From positions 1 through 54,735 of IMG/VR virus record IMGVR_UViG_3300031687_000016: a stretch of DNA of 54,735 bases; one strand, given 5' to 3'. This document shows positions 16,201 through 23,900 of this stretch, piece after piece. The first letter of the stretch is position 1; every line of letters begins with the position of its first letter. The position numbers and the translations under genes are program-made. The notes beneath the pieces were generated by a model that was not told the DNA's origin, made no database searches, and saw only the letters and a list, made by a program, of their open reading frames with translations. This DNA is from a virus.

Positions 16201-16969
16201 GAAAAATAACTGAAGGGTTTTTAGCCATACCCTCCATAAACCCTATCGCTTTATTATCTGCATTATCATATATATTGTTAAAGTTAGCCATCTCGTCTGT
16301 TTGACCATTTGCGGCCAATCTTCTTTGAGCAGCTAAAAAATCCTGTATATCTTCAGAAGTAGCGTCACTACCATCATATAATAATTCCAGAGATTCGTCC
16401 GCTGTGTTTCCTTGAATAAACCCAGCTTTACCTGATCTATATATATCACTAATAAAATCTGTTACTGAATTTTTACCCACTATATCCTCTAAGTAAGTAT
16501 CTTTTTCTTGACTATTCTTAATAGTAAATTTCCCATTTCCATATATATCTGTAATTGGATCTTGGGGTTCTTCTTCAGGCTCAGCATTGGTTATTGCCAC
16601 CCCTTCCTCTTCCACAACTGGCTGTTGAGCAAATTGATTTGGAGCCTCTCCACCTGTAGGGTCTATCGGAGTATTAGGCTCTGGATTTGAAGATCCCGAA
16701 GAAATAGCAGGATCCGTAGGCGCAGAAACAGAACCCGTAGGATCCGTTGGAGAAATAGGTTCTGAAACATCTTTTTTTTTTACTCCCCAAGCTGAAGAAA
16801 AAGTATTGAAATCTGTTTCGCTACTTAAAAGCTTGTTTTTTACCCCTAAGTCGTACAAGCCCTGCTTTAACTTGTCGTCTGCTTGAGAAAACATTTCAAA
16901 AGTAGTCTCTTTACTTAGTAAACTCTTTCTTAGATATAATTCGTATAGTTGTTTTAATTGTTCTTCCAT
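10289..16969 (-). CDS. giant internal/ejected virion protein candidate (2226 aa)
   Basis: The N-terminus has two related segments, LLSKETTFEMFSQA and LLSSETDFNTFSSAWG, then a Pro/Ser/Thr linker (about 70-140). Residues ~240-400 are glycine- and alanine-rich and hydrophobic, able to enter a membrane. The middle is highly charged with long coiled-coil helices. The region from about 1690 to 2120 is hydrophobic-helical, with FANYNSFMLNFLKQEF and VSLRMTAYTFVLKVMNDALF, resembling the C-terminal domains of phage large polyvalent (LPD38-type) proteins. As the last large gene of the tail module, with two other internal-type genes just upstream, it fits a core or ejection protein that travels into the host with the DNA. 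I see no convincing peptidoglycanase, protease or RNA polymerase motif. Confidence 0.6.
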   Translation of the reverse strand: MEEQLKQLYELYLRKSLLSKETTFEMFSQADDKLKQGLYDLGVKNKLLSSETDFNTFSSAWGVKKKDVSEPISPTDPTGSVSAPTDPAISSGSSNPEPNTPIDPTGGEAPNQFAQQPVVEEEGVAITNAEPEEEPQDPITDIYGNGKFTIKNSQEKDTYLEDIVGKNSVTDFISDIYRSGKAGFIQGNTADESLELLYDGSDATSEDIQDFLAAQRRLAANGQTDEMANFNNIYDNADNKAIGFMEGMAKNPSVIFQLLAETVTQMFNTASISAAGGVLGTAAAGGAAVGVGFGGVGAIPGAGAAVFNPVTLRIAFGAAGAALETGLSFSQFLQKELDTRNLEMNEANIKEVLNDPEALSRIRLNSLGRGGIIGTIDALAAGGGSLLVTGAAKAGSTVARRKLLAAGADAIGGGVGETAAILATEGVDALDVREIGFETIGGIGKTPISYAITKYRGKMPTYTIKGKPVESGLMAEAVFDSSDEAFLGMNIDIQNDPDLKNEYSKRKMKLLAGQDIKLKLQEAGVSETNIDALVDLELEKNKFTGNDTEAGKEKLREIKNKIAELSGYTEETQITKDEVDAENEQIETEYEDEVDALDAKYFKISPLNRILRAAGKEYSLAQRNMNMTDEESAEKDAAYEAAEDKKLERLSELKKQTDAGADNVLSSAEISKREQYLLDLEYEKLVRESNKKDQKIKENIELTEEEKKIALDNNQAEFKQKVEEINKKSDAIQKSSTEKVDAQESSEDSPKVGAGDGIPSVTPNEKGKKNANKNQSPKEVADDEKEKKLVQNQKTYNIVRDKSGEVVSINDKKGKPLKGKRLATAEKNIINNDLNVDEGKKAETNPGMTVDQYNEDIADNSDNIREIAEAIEQEELSSKEKKNQSEQDQENEDNRTYRGTISEADFARYNDKNNLPKDKRSRIWKFISKPVKDALGRETNVGGEGFDNMIENIAEESGQTIEAVMEEYFNYILSEKEPKRNPRAILNALKDRFKAVTGVRPTKANVKAAVNKKLESAQQQVAQEEAAEKDKQAQEVDLKNEIQENVFKRLTEMDFSKGFKSIRDYLKTLREDDKISFKQMSLIMDQIEKTSFDNEKSRDKTVNYIKKVLSDISVRSEQRTLRKLAAQAKKNIKKLIGRMLAGKEDGSTISLEAQLSSLVNIDPSVIPNKVYNTYKSIIEQIGQRTKAYDKKNITEASVMAEKVQEVLAAVAEQEQTLPQLTQAFNNFEGKVLYKNGKVNYLDTIAKMLKDNVITEEDADLMKKYKKDINSKPDAQPKTAEEIAEEKKVLIDEIKNIKVDSDRTAPASPKSFPSEISRRAAYAFNKLIKDISAIEGLSVDDLKLIIRTVDSLNKGYMPVSLISNLSSKLNANKNVAKVADKFSKFDFLSVSKLYAKVTSLFNKKENFALSAIKRNTLYGIDQLLNNFGSMDLYNSLFKPMAKAYSSFKTANQQDGNLREKASKLLNRQFLKNSNKIIESKYKQMLYRIQLEYISNPELRDKKLQSADKWLAESIRDYEKGTENPDKRVVNLLKKLQEKFVEDGALNNDKLFNSFSKREKQALEILQSIDTKNQEKAQFAAERRGEGFIPRINYVHIAVKPSISDKISDPNKDIIENFISSSSVNRPSTKSKAGIERTGAVSPIYWDSFQASARGSKFTNLDFYMTDGVKESNFAVNKLIRTINEQNPDGVPENTQRILTALADAQKEVINNVLVDSYTDNTFAGEIISKIQKLGYYTMLAGAKRFSAEVIANMQFAITHPVLFAQGIGMANRLPNATSLSTIMKNLGSSVTTRVTGSGLNSSKIDTGLLNTRETAGDTLSSKMGNKIMQIWRLSGKNWSKGVSIIAESIISAPDKMITQPFWKATFANTYKKETGKKPDWTKLEANDEVYITENKEALDAATDAADRWTNTVGSSDNPFMRSIKDANPKTPLGVIFANYNSFMLNFLKQEFISARQGTYELMGKGDRTKAQGAQLLAAVSLRMTAYTFVLKVMNDALFEALDLDDEDDEPKDIELQLAQSLATSFTGLLLGRNFGNLNRAAQAYFIEMGNEGFGQDLRDGEYDRYRDAIQFDALGNAGDGDKFLTSFLGAYTPLVNSMLFGLKKYTEKDFKEGGSARERQIREKEERVPLELLGNLGMVPLYKDVKSLLIKDIYKGMGKKEKTYNKQELLKLKRKNPTVYRNYIFKKKTEKYDRDLIKYNTYRANTRKWKKENPNTKRPIKPRRPRR

Positions 16970-16974
16970 GTTTA

Positions 16975-18639
16975 TTATATTGGGTTGCCAAATAAGTCAG
17001 TAGTTTGGTCAGATTTGTTTTTCTTTTGTAACTCTATAAATGTTTTTGTTGTTGGGTTTACTACAAAATCCTGGATGAATTGATATATGTTTGCTGTTTC
17101 TTCGTAAGTAGACCCCCTTAAACCATCTTTAATTGCTCTGCCATCGCCAATCCCTGGAAGTACAACACCATTTGACAATGTTACTTCTTTAATAGGAGGG
17201 TAACGCACATCTACATCCCCTATTTTTACTGTAAAGAAATCTCCTTTAGAACCTCCGCCACCAGAATCAAATTTAAAATCAAGAGGAGCCATATTTGGAT
17301 ATCTACCTTCCTGAAGGTCTGTTAATATATTATTATCTAAAGTTCCAGTAATTAATTTTTTAATTACAGAAGCAACTTTTTTATCTTTATTACCTACTGT
17401 TGACTCATTTAATTGCTCTTTTAGGTATTCTAAACCAGTTGTGTTTGGATCATCCCCAAACATATTATAAGCATTTCCACTATAGTTAGGAGGAAGATAA
17501 GTAAGATCTTCTATTTCATCTGTTTCCTTCTTATTAATTTGCTGTTTTTGAAATTCTAAAGTATCTCGCTTAATCTTATTAACTTCTTTTTGGTATTCTG
17601 TATATATGGCCCCAGCTTTAGCTGATTCTTTTCTGTCTAGCATTAAAACCATTTTATCTTTAATAATTTCTTGTGCCGCCTCCACTTGTTTGCTCCAATT
17701 TGTCCCTTCTTTAACTGGAACAGGGATGCCATCAGCATTGTACTCAACTAAAACTTTATATGGATCATTAGCAGCTTCATTCGCATCAAAAGTAGGTCTG
17801 TAGTCTCCGTTTATATCTCCTAAAATACTAAAAACTGTGTTTGGATTTGTAGTATATTGCTTAGCGGTGCTATTTAAAAATGCCTGTATATTTTCTTCTT
17901 TTAAGGCTTGTTGTTGACCTTCAATACTAAACACTTCGCCATTTGCCTTTACAGTTGTTAGTATTAGTTCGCCAAGAGTATCAACTTTAGCACTTAACTT
18001 ATTTGTTAATCCATCTTTATAAGAAACATTATCAACCCTTGTATTAAACCTGTTATTTATAACATTCATACTGACGTGCTTAGAAGGGTCGTCAGGTATT
18101 TTTCCGTTTTCATCCAGCTGAACTAAGGAAAGATTTCCCGTTGCTGGATTTACATACCCAGTTACATTTTTTAAATTACCAAATTCTGCGTTTTGTTGGC
18201 TAAAGATGGCTTCAAAAACAGATCCTTCTGTAGAGTCTATTCTACCTTTCATTTCTGCGTACTGACTTTCAAACTTCTTACTTACGTTACCAAACTGCTT
18301 CCAGTCCCCCAATACTCTTTGTTTAGCTTGAGCAAATTGAGTTTCATTAATCTGCCCTCTTTTAAATAAATCAGCTTGTACCCTTAAAAAACTTGCTGAA
18401 TCTCCTGACATTCCTAATGCTAAATTTTGTAAGGTTTGATTGGTATAATCCTCTAAAGTATTAAGCTTGTCTTCTACCTCTATAGTGTTATCGTCTATAA
18501 ACGCTTTTCTTTGCTCTCTATCTTTTCGTATCTCTCCTAGTTGAGTAGTTAGATTATTGGCTACCGTTCCCCAATCAACAGTGGTTTTAGTTAAGTCTCG
18601 CTCAACGTATGTGTTAAAATTTATATTTTTTTTAGCCAT
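16975..18639 (-). CDS. putative internal virion protein (554 aa)
   Basis: The N-terminal ~150 residues are helical and coiled-coil-like (QLGEIRKDREQRKAFIDD; later KRGQINETQFAQAKQRVLGD). The centre is beta-rich (VTGYVNPATGNLSLVQLDE), and a helical charged region (VEAAQEIIKDKMVLMLDRKE) precedes a glycine-containing end. There is no signal peptide or enzyme motif. It lies between the 288-residue alanine-rich protein and the 2226-residue protein with gaps of six and five bases. In podoviruses three successive genes after the tail stabiliser commonly encode the internal core proteins, and this is the middle one. Role inferred from place and composition. Confidence 0.5.
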   Translation of the reverse strand: MAKKNINFNTYVERDLTKTTVDWGTVANNLTTQLGEIRKDREQRKAFIDDNTIEVEDKLNTLEDYTNQTLQNLALGMSGDSASFLRVQADLFKRGQINETQFAQAKQRVLGDWKQFGNVSKKFESQYAEMKGRIDSTEGSVFEAIFSQQNAEFGNLKNVTGYVNPATGNLSLVQLDENGKIPDDPSKHVSMNVINNRFNTRVDNVSYKDGLTNKLSAKVDTLGELILTTVKANGEVFSIEGQQQALKEENIQAFLNSTAKQYTTNPNTVFSILGDINGDYRPTFDANEAANDPYKVLVEYNADGIPVPVKEGTNWSKQVEAAQEIIKDKMVLMLDRKESAKAGAIYTEYQKEVNKIKRDTLEFQKQQINKKETDEIEDLTYLPPNYSGNAYNMFGDDPNTTGLEYLKEQLNESTVGNKDKKVASVIKKLITGTLDNNILTDLQEGRYPNMAPLDFKFDSGGGGSKGDFFTVKIGDVDVRYPPIKEVTLSNGVVLPGIGDGRAIKDGLRGSTYEETANIYQFIQDFVVNPTTKTFIELQKKNKSDQTTDLFGNPI

Positions 18640-18645
18640 TTAATA

Positions 18646-19512
18646 TTATTTATTATACTTAAAAGGATCTAACGCTCTTAATCTATCCTGAAAAGTAAAC
18701 CCATAGTTAACATCAGGAGTAAAATTACTCTGAGGATTAGGTGGTTTAATATTACCACCTAAGTTGGTGTTTTGATCAAACATACCTAAAGAAATATTAG
18801 TAGGAGCCATACGGTCAAAAGGTCTTCCCTGAAAATTCCCAACAGAATTTAAAGATAATGCGTTACCAGTTGCATCAACGCTTCCTATTTTCTTCTGATT
18901 TAGTAAAGCCTGTTTATCTAATTTATTTTTAGCCAATGTCTCTTCTACACCTAAGCCTTGTTTTTTGTATAAGCCTTGAGCTTCAGCAGCAGAAGTTATC
19001 CCTCCTACAAAAGCATTAGCCGCTCCAGCCTGCAACATACCTACTCTCTCATCTGCTTGCGCAGCTCTAGCCGCCTGATCTTGCGCTCCAGCCACATCCA
19101 TTCCAGCTAATTGCTGATTCATATCGTCTTTGTTTTCTGCCTTCATTTTATCCAACTCAAACATTTCTTTAGCCTGAGCAGCTCTTAACTGTTCAGTATT
19201 CATGTTAGAGGCCATTGCCACCTTTCCAACACCCGCCGCTAATGTTCTTGAGTCTGCCTGCTGTAAAGCCTCTACATTCTGCTGTTGAGATTGAATATTA
19301 GCTGTATAGGCCTGATCATAAGCGTCCATAGGTAGGTTTAAACCTTCGTAAAAATCTTTTTCTAACTTTCTTTTTGCGTCTGCCATTAATTCTCCTGCTC
19401 TTTCGTCAGCATCTTTTTGATCATCTCTAGCTTGAGCCGCCTGAACTAGATTCATACCACCACCTATTGCAGCGCCCCCTAAGGCTATTATTGTTGCTGT
19501 TGTTAATGCCAT
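18646..19512 (-). CDS. putative internal virion protein, Ala/Gln-rich (288 aa)
   Basis: The N-terminus is a Gly/Ala hydrophobic segment (ATIIALGGAAIGGGMNLVQA, residues 5-24) that could enter membrane. A long helical Ala/Gln/Asp-rich region follows (DQAARAAQADERVGMLQAGA). The C-terminal 80 residues are loop-rich with Pro/Asn/Phe. This layout resembles the small internal core protein of T7-like phages (gp14-like), but only in character. It begins one base before the GNAT-like gene's stop in transcription order and is followed by two larger internal protein candidates. Confidence 0.5.
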   Translation of the reverse strand: MALTTATIIALGGAAIGGGMNLVQAAQARDDQKDADERAGELMADAKRKLEKDFYEGLNLPMDAYDQAYTANIQSQQQNVEALQQADSRTLAAGVGKVAMASNMNTEQLRAAQAKEMFELDKMKAENKDDMNQQLAGMDVAGAQDQAARAAQADERVGMLQAGAANAFVGGITSAAEAQGLYKKQGLGVEETLAKNKLDKQALLNQKKIGSVDATGNALSLNSVGNFQGRPFDRMAPTNISLGMFDQNTNLGGNIKPPNPQSNFTPDVNYGFTFQDRLRALDPFKYNK

Positions 19513-19513
19513 A

Positions 19514-19915
19514 TTATAATTTTTTTATCATTTCTTGCGTATTGCTATCTCCTTTTAAATACCCTATCTCTTGATAAATATCAATTAATGATTTACTTTT
19601 CAAAAGTGAATATACATATTTCTTTCCCAAGTTGGCCGACAACGATGTTATTGTTTGTATTAACATAAATATAGCCTCCTTTCTAATCTTTCTGTCTTTA
19701 AATTCAAAACTAGATATAATCCATTCTAACAAAACAACATTAGAATTTGTTACATACATATACCCAGCACAAATAGGCTTATCATTATAATAAACCATAT
19801 AGCCCATGTCAGGTAAAAAATCCTTTGCAGGAGCTGTCCATTTCCAATCCTTCCACCATTTGCATAATATATCATCATAATCATTATCACTTAATGGTTT
19901 TATATTTAAAGTCAT
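19514..19915 (-). CDS. GNAT-like acetyltransferase (133 aa)
   Basis: The order of elements resembles the GNAT fold: a beta strand and helix at the start (IKPLSDNDYDDILCKWWKDW), a hairpin YMVYYNDKPICAGYMYVTN (39-57), a strand VVLLEWIISSFEFKD (60-74), a positively charged turn and long helix (RKIRKEAIFMLIQTI) where acetyl-CoA would sit, and a C-terminal strand/helix (YSLLKSKSLIDIYQEIGY). The glycine-rich pyrophosphate loop is degenerate, with Lys/Arg in place of the glycines, so activity is uncertain. It sits inside the tail gene block, 20 bases after the gene upstream, with its own -7-like element. It might modify a virion or host protein. Confidence 0.55.
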   Translation of the reverse strand: MTLNIKPLSDNDYDDILCKWWKDWKWTAPAKDFLPDMGYMVYYNDKPICAGYMYVTNSNVVLLEWIISSFEFKDRKIRKEAIFMLIQTITSLSANLGKKYVYSLLKSKSLIDIYQEIGYLKGDSNTQEMIKKL

Positions 19916-19920
19916 TTTTA

Positions 19921-19928
19921 CAAAGATA
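19921..19928 (-). promoter_or_regulatory. putative -7 promoter element (TATCTTTG, minus strand)
   Basis: TATCTTTG on the minus strand fits TAnnTTTG and ends just before the GNAT-like gene's ATG at 19915, so the transcript would be almost leaderless. The same octamer lies before the genes at 29439 and 44229. No TTG stands at the expected -33 distance. Confidence 0.3.
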
Positions 19929-19935
19929 GTAAAAT

Positions 19936-20736
19936 CTATGGATAACTTTTCATGACGCTACTCCCTACAGAAAATAATTCTACCGCTGCTGTATTTGTAT
20001 TTTGTAATGTAAATCTCATATAATAACCTCTTGCTCCATGTGACTCTGCAACAACATTTTTATAGAAAAACATATACCTTCCCGCCACTGGTAAATTATT
20101 TAATAAAGAGGTTTGACCAACTGATACTGAGTTGTTTACGCTATTAACAGAAGATACTTTTCCTATTAATTCACTTGTTCCCGCAATAACATCTCCAGTT
20201 AAAGGATCAACTTCTGATTGATACATCTCATCTCCTACGCTTATTATAGTTCCAGCCCCATTTAAAAAAGTTATCTGCCTTGGTGTAAGCGGTGCTATTC
20301 CAAATGTAGGAACTACCGTTACGGCTATTCCAATACCATTAGTAGACCTTAATTTAAAATTAACCTGTTTATCATCGTTTCTAATAAAAGAAAACCATTC
20401 AGCCTCCTTTTCTTCAAAATATGTTTGCAACATATTACCGACGCTAAGTTCTGTAGATAGGCTTGTAACAGCCCATGCGTCATCACTTTCAAAAGACATG
20501 GTTTTAAACAACTTAATTGTCTGAGGCTCAACATTAAAAACAGATGTTATGTTTGAATTATACTGAACTCCGTAATAATTATTACGAATAACATTGGTAT
20601 TGTGCCTGTATAAGTTTCCTTCATTAAACGTATATAGAAAGCTGTTCATTCCTATCATAAAATCAGGTAAAAAAGAATAAAAAGAAGGCCATCCTTTTAC
20701 TCCGTCACTATACGATACAGTTTCTTTTATAGCCAT
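19936..20736 (-). CDS. putative tail structural protein (266 aa)
   Basis: The N-terminal half has a dense aromatic pattern (GWPSFYSFLPDFMIGMNSFL, then YTFNEGNLYRHN and NYYGVQYNSNITSVFN), which I associate with a conserved protein in the tail region of Bacteroidota podoviruses. The C-terminal half is beta-rich and holds a segment with GDEMYQ, IGKVSSVNSVNNSVSVG and YMFFYKN that resembles modules in other virion proteins of this phage. No catalytic motif. It follows a 55-residue gene by three bases and precedes the GNAT-like gene. Probably a virion component near the stabiliser. Confidence 0.55.
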   Translation of the reverse strand: MAIKETVSYSDGVKGWPSFYSFLPDFMIGMNSFLYTFNEGNLYRHNTNVIRNNYYGVQYNSNITSVFNVEPQTIKLFKTMSFESDDAWAVTSLSTELSVGNMLQTYFEEKEAEWFSFIRNDDKQVNFKLRSTNGIGIAVTVVPTFGIAPLTPRQITFLNGAGTIISVGDEMYQSEVDPLTGDVIAGTSELIGKVSSVNSVNNSVSVGQTSLLNNLPVAGRYMFFYKNVVAESHGARGYYMRFTLQNTNTAAVELFSVGSSVMKSYP

Positions 20737-20739
20737 ATT

Positions 20740-20907
20740 TTAACAAGTTATAAGTGTTTGTAATTTACCTCCTAATTGTTGTCTTACATATCCATTTGCT
20801 GAATAATATCCATCAACAGCAGGAATAGTTAGTTCTTCGTCTTGATATAATGCGTAAGCAAATTCAAAATTTGCTCCGTCATGCCAAAAGTTTAATAGTA
20901 TAGCCAT
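20740..20907 (-). CDS. hypothetical small protein (55 aa)
   Basis: The frame starts at ATG 20907, 17 bases after the stabiliser's stop, and ends three bases before the next ATG. The product begins MAILLNFWHDGANFEFAYAL and is aromatic, with a beta-rich second half (VDGYYSANGYVRQQLGG). Without it there would be a 188-base hole in an otherwise closely packed operon. Probably a small virion protein; no family recognised. Confidence 0.6.
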   Translation of the reverse strand: MAILLNFWHDGANFEFAYALYQDEELTIPAVDGYYSANGYVRQQLGGKLQTLITC

Positions 20908-20924
20908 TTTTTATTTTTTTAGTT

Positions 20925-23900
20925 TTAACAAGGCCCGTTAGAGTTAGATAAACATTCTCCAAAATTACCTACTTCAATTACGCTTTGCGAGTTTAAATAA
21001 TAAAATCCTGGATCCATAACTTTTCCTCCATTACAACAATTAGTTGGAATATTTCCGCATAGCTTGTAACAAGTATCCCCTGGCTGCGGATCATTAGTTG
21101 ATCCAGTAGGAGGAGAAGTATGCCACCCATCTACTTGAACACCTCCAGGCCCCAGACCTCCATTACAAGCTAATGCGTATGTTGCTTGAGGCCCGCTATC
21201 ATCATACTTAAAGAACGGAGTCCCAGGCGTCCCAGGATTACCTGGTGCGATAGGCCCCACACAAGGAGAGTTAGGGGAACAATTATTACAAGCAGATACT
21301 GCGCTTACTTGAGAGAAACAGAAATTAGTTACACCTCTATCTCTTAAATCCCATACTAAGTATAAAGTTTGTGTTGTGCTAGAAATAGATATAGCATTTG
21401 ATTTAGCCTCAAACAATCCTGTCTGAGGGTTGGTAATAGGCGATAATGGTAATGTATTTGCTGGCTGCAATAAAGCTAAGTTAAAGTTATCTCCTGATAG
21501 AGGCGCAGCTGATGTGTCTGAAAATACATAAAACTTGTTTTCTAATATATCAAAATTATATGTGTCTCCAGGTAATTTATTTGATCTCATAGTTACAAAA
21601 GATCCATCAGCTGGACAGCTACCTATGGAGGACTGACAGGAGTTAATACTATAAGCGCTATAAAAATTAGTAGCCGTGCTTTGCATCACGTTAGAAGTAA
21701 CTGGGCTAAAGTATGCATTATCATCCCAAGAATATTCATAATGAATTGTTTTTATTGGAGTCGTAAGCCCCATAACAGGAGTTGTTAGAACAATAGAAAC
21801 AACATTTATAAGCTGAGTAACAACACAATTAGTTAAAATTTGATAAGAAGAGTTAGTGTTTGGTATTATAGTAATTTTTACTATTTGAGGATTAGATAAA
21901 GTTTTATCTATCGTTATAGATGTACTTGTTGTAACATTACTAAGGGTATTGCTAATATTATTCCATTCTGTTGTTATATTAACATCTGATCCGTTTGTAA
22001 GCATAGTATAATCAATTACTACGTCACCTAAACCTACACCTACATCAACTTGAAAAGAAAACTCTTGTTCTGTATTTTGTTTTTCCAATATACTATCGCA
22101 AGGAACTGTTCTTACATCTACAGGTAGTCCTATGTTGTTAGAAGAAAAAATATACTCATCCATATACGGATCGTATCCTCCCAGCTTTTGACTTGTTAGC
22201 TGAGTAACAAACTTGTCTCTGAAATAAGACCTCATTCCATAAGTGGAAATAACTTCTAGCTTATCATTTTTAAAACTTGATCCCGTAAGTTTTATAATAG
22301 CACCTCTTTTAGCGTCAGAAAAATACATATCAGACCCCCAGTTTACAAAACTTTCTGGATTAAAACTTATACCATACTCTTCTATTCTAGCTATCTGTGT
22401 TCCTAATATAGTTGGAGAAGAAATAATAGGGCCTCCTCCTTGAGCATCACTTATTATTTGTTTGTTTGCTAATACATAAGAAATTTTATCTTCTTGTAAA
22501 ACAAGAATATCTGTTTCTCTGTTATGCAGTTTCATAACAGGCCCAAAGATTAATTCTAAATCTTTAAAATTTACTAGTCCTAAATTAAATTCATTAAGAT
22601 TATTAACATTATTACTTCCACTAAAAATTCCGCTGTAAGTTAGTCCTGCAAATCTATCAGCTTCTTTAAACGCATTATTTGAAACTGCCGTTTGTCTTTC
22701 TCCTAAAAGAAAATCTTTTGATGTAGACAAGTCTCTATATCTATAGCTTTCAACACCGTTTCCATAACTATATACATCATAGAATGGTAGGTTTACTATA
22801 GCTGGAGTGTTTGTTGCAATAATTTGATTCTGACTACCAGGAGAAAACCCTCCTTGATGAGCAAGATTTCCATTTACATCTGGTAAAATTTTATACATCT
22901 CCGACGAGTCGTAAAAAAAGTTAGGATCAACTTCCTTTGGCTCAGTTTCAAAAGCCATAAAGTTGTTATTTATGTTTACTTGTATTTGTGCTTGAACACA
23001 GAGGTTCTTATATGGTGGAAAACCACCGTAACACCCGCTTTGGCAAGCTCTAATTCCTAAAAAAGTAGGATCAGTAGCGCTGACTCGTGTCCAGTAAAAT
23101 TGCACTTCATCTTGCACATAAATTGGGTGAGTACCTGGTGCGAAAAATAAATTGTAATACTGAACAGTAAGCTCTATATCCCCAGTGCTTACCATAAAAA
23201 GAGCTGGATCAATATTTTCTTGATTCCAAAAGTCCCTAAAATTTGTCGCATTTTGTGATGCCGTTACTAGGTAATTCCCTGGACTAGTTTTCACTTTAAT
23301 ATCATTAACACATAAAAACCCAGATCCCTTTCTAACCTTAAACTTCATACTTACTATTGATCCTATTGGAATTATAAAATCGTCCGTTCCTCCTGACGGA
23401 GGAAGTGTACCAACAGGATATTCTATAAAAGGGTTGTCATGGGTAGGGCTGTTTGAACTACCACCGTAAAAAGAACATTTTTTAACAAATCCGTTATTAA
23501 CATTAGACCCTGAATTTGTAGTTGCTATATAACCTTGAGGCTGAAGCTTCATATATAATCCAGCTGGCGCCCCTTCAGGGAGTGGTGATAAAATTGGAGG
23601 TGTGGAAGGGTCTTGCCCTTTTGACAAAGCCTCTATATCTAGAACTGTTGTTTGAACAAAAGTAGGTACAGGATCTCCTGTGCTTTCAATTTTAACTGTT
23701 AAAATATCTCCTTTTGAAACTAAAGACGTTGCCTCTCCTTGTAGTCTTACATAAGATATATTTGCTTTTTCTGTAGATGTATAAACCTCAATACTGTATA
23801 TAATATTGTAATCACCCAATGATGGTTTTAATAAAAACTTATACTTAGATGCCCAATACGGAGGAGCATTATTTACAAAAGCTTTTATTATATTTTTATC

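Noticed and set aside
10289-16969. Peptidoglycanase or RNA polymerase domain in the giant protein
   Set aside because: No catalytic Glu/Ser transglycosylase block, no HExxH, and no DxDxD-type polymerase motif could be identified; acidic clusters there lack the required context.
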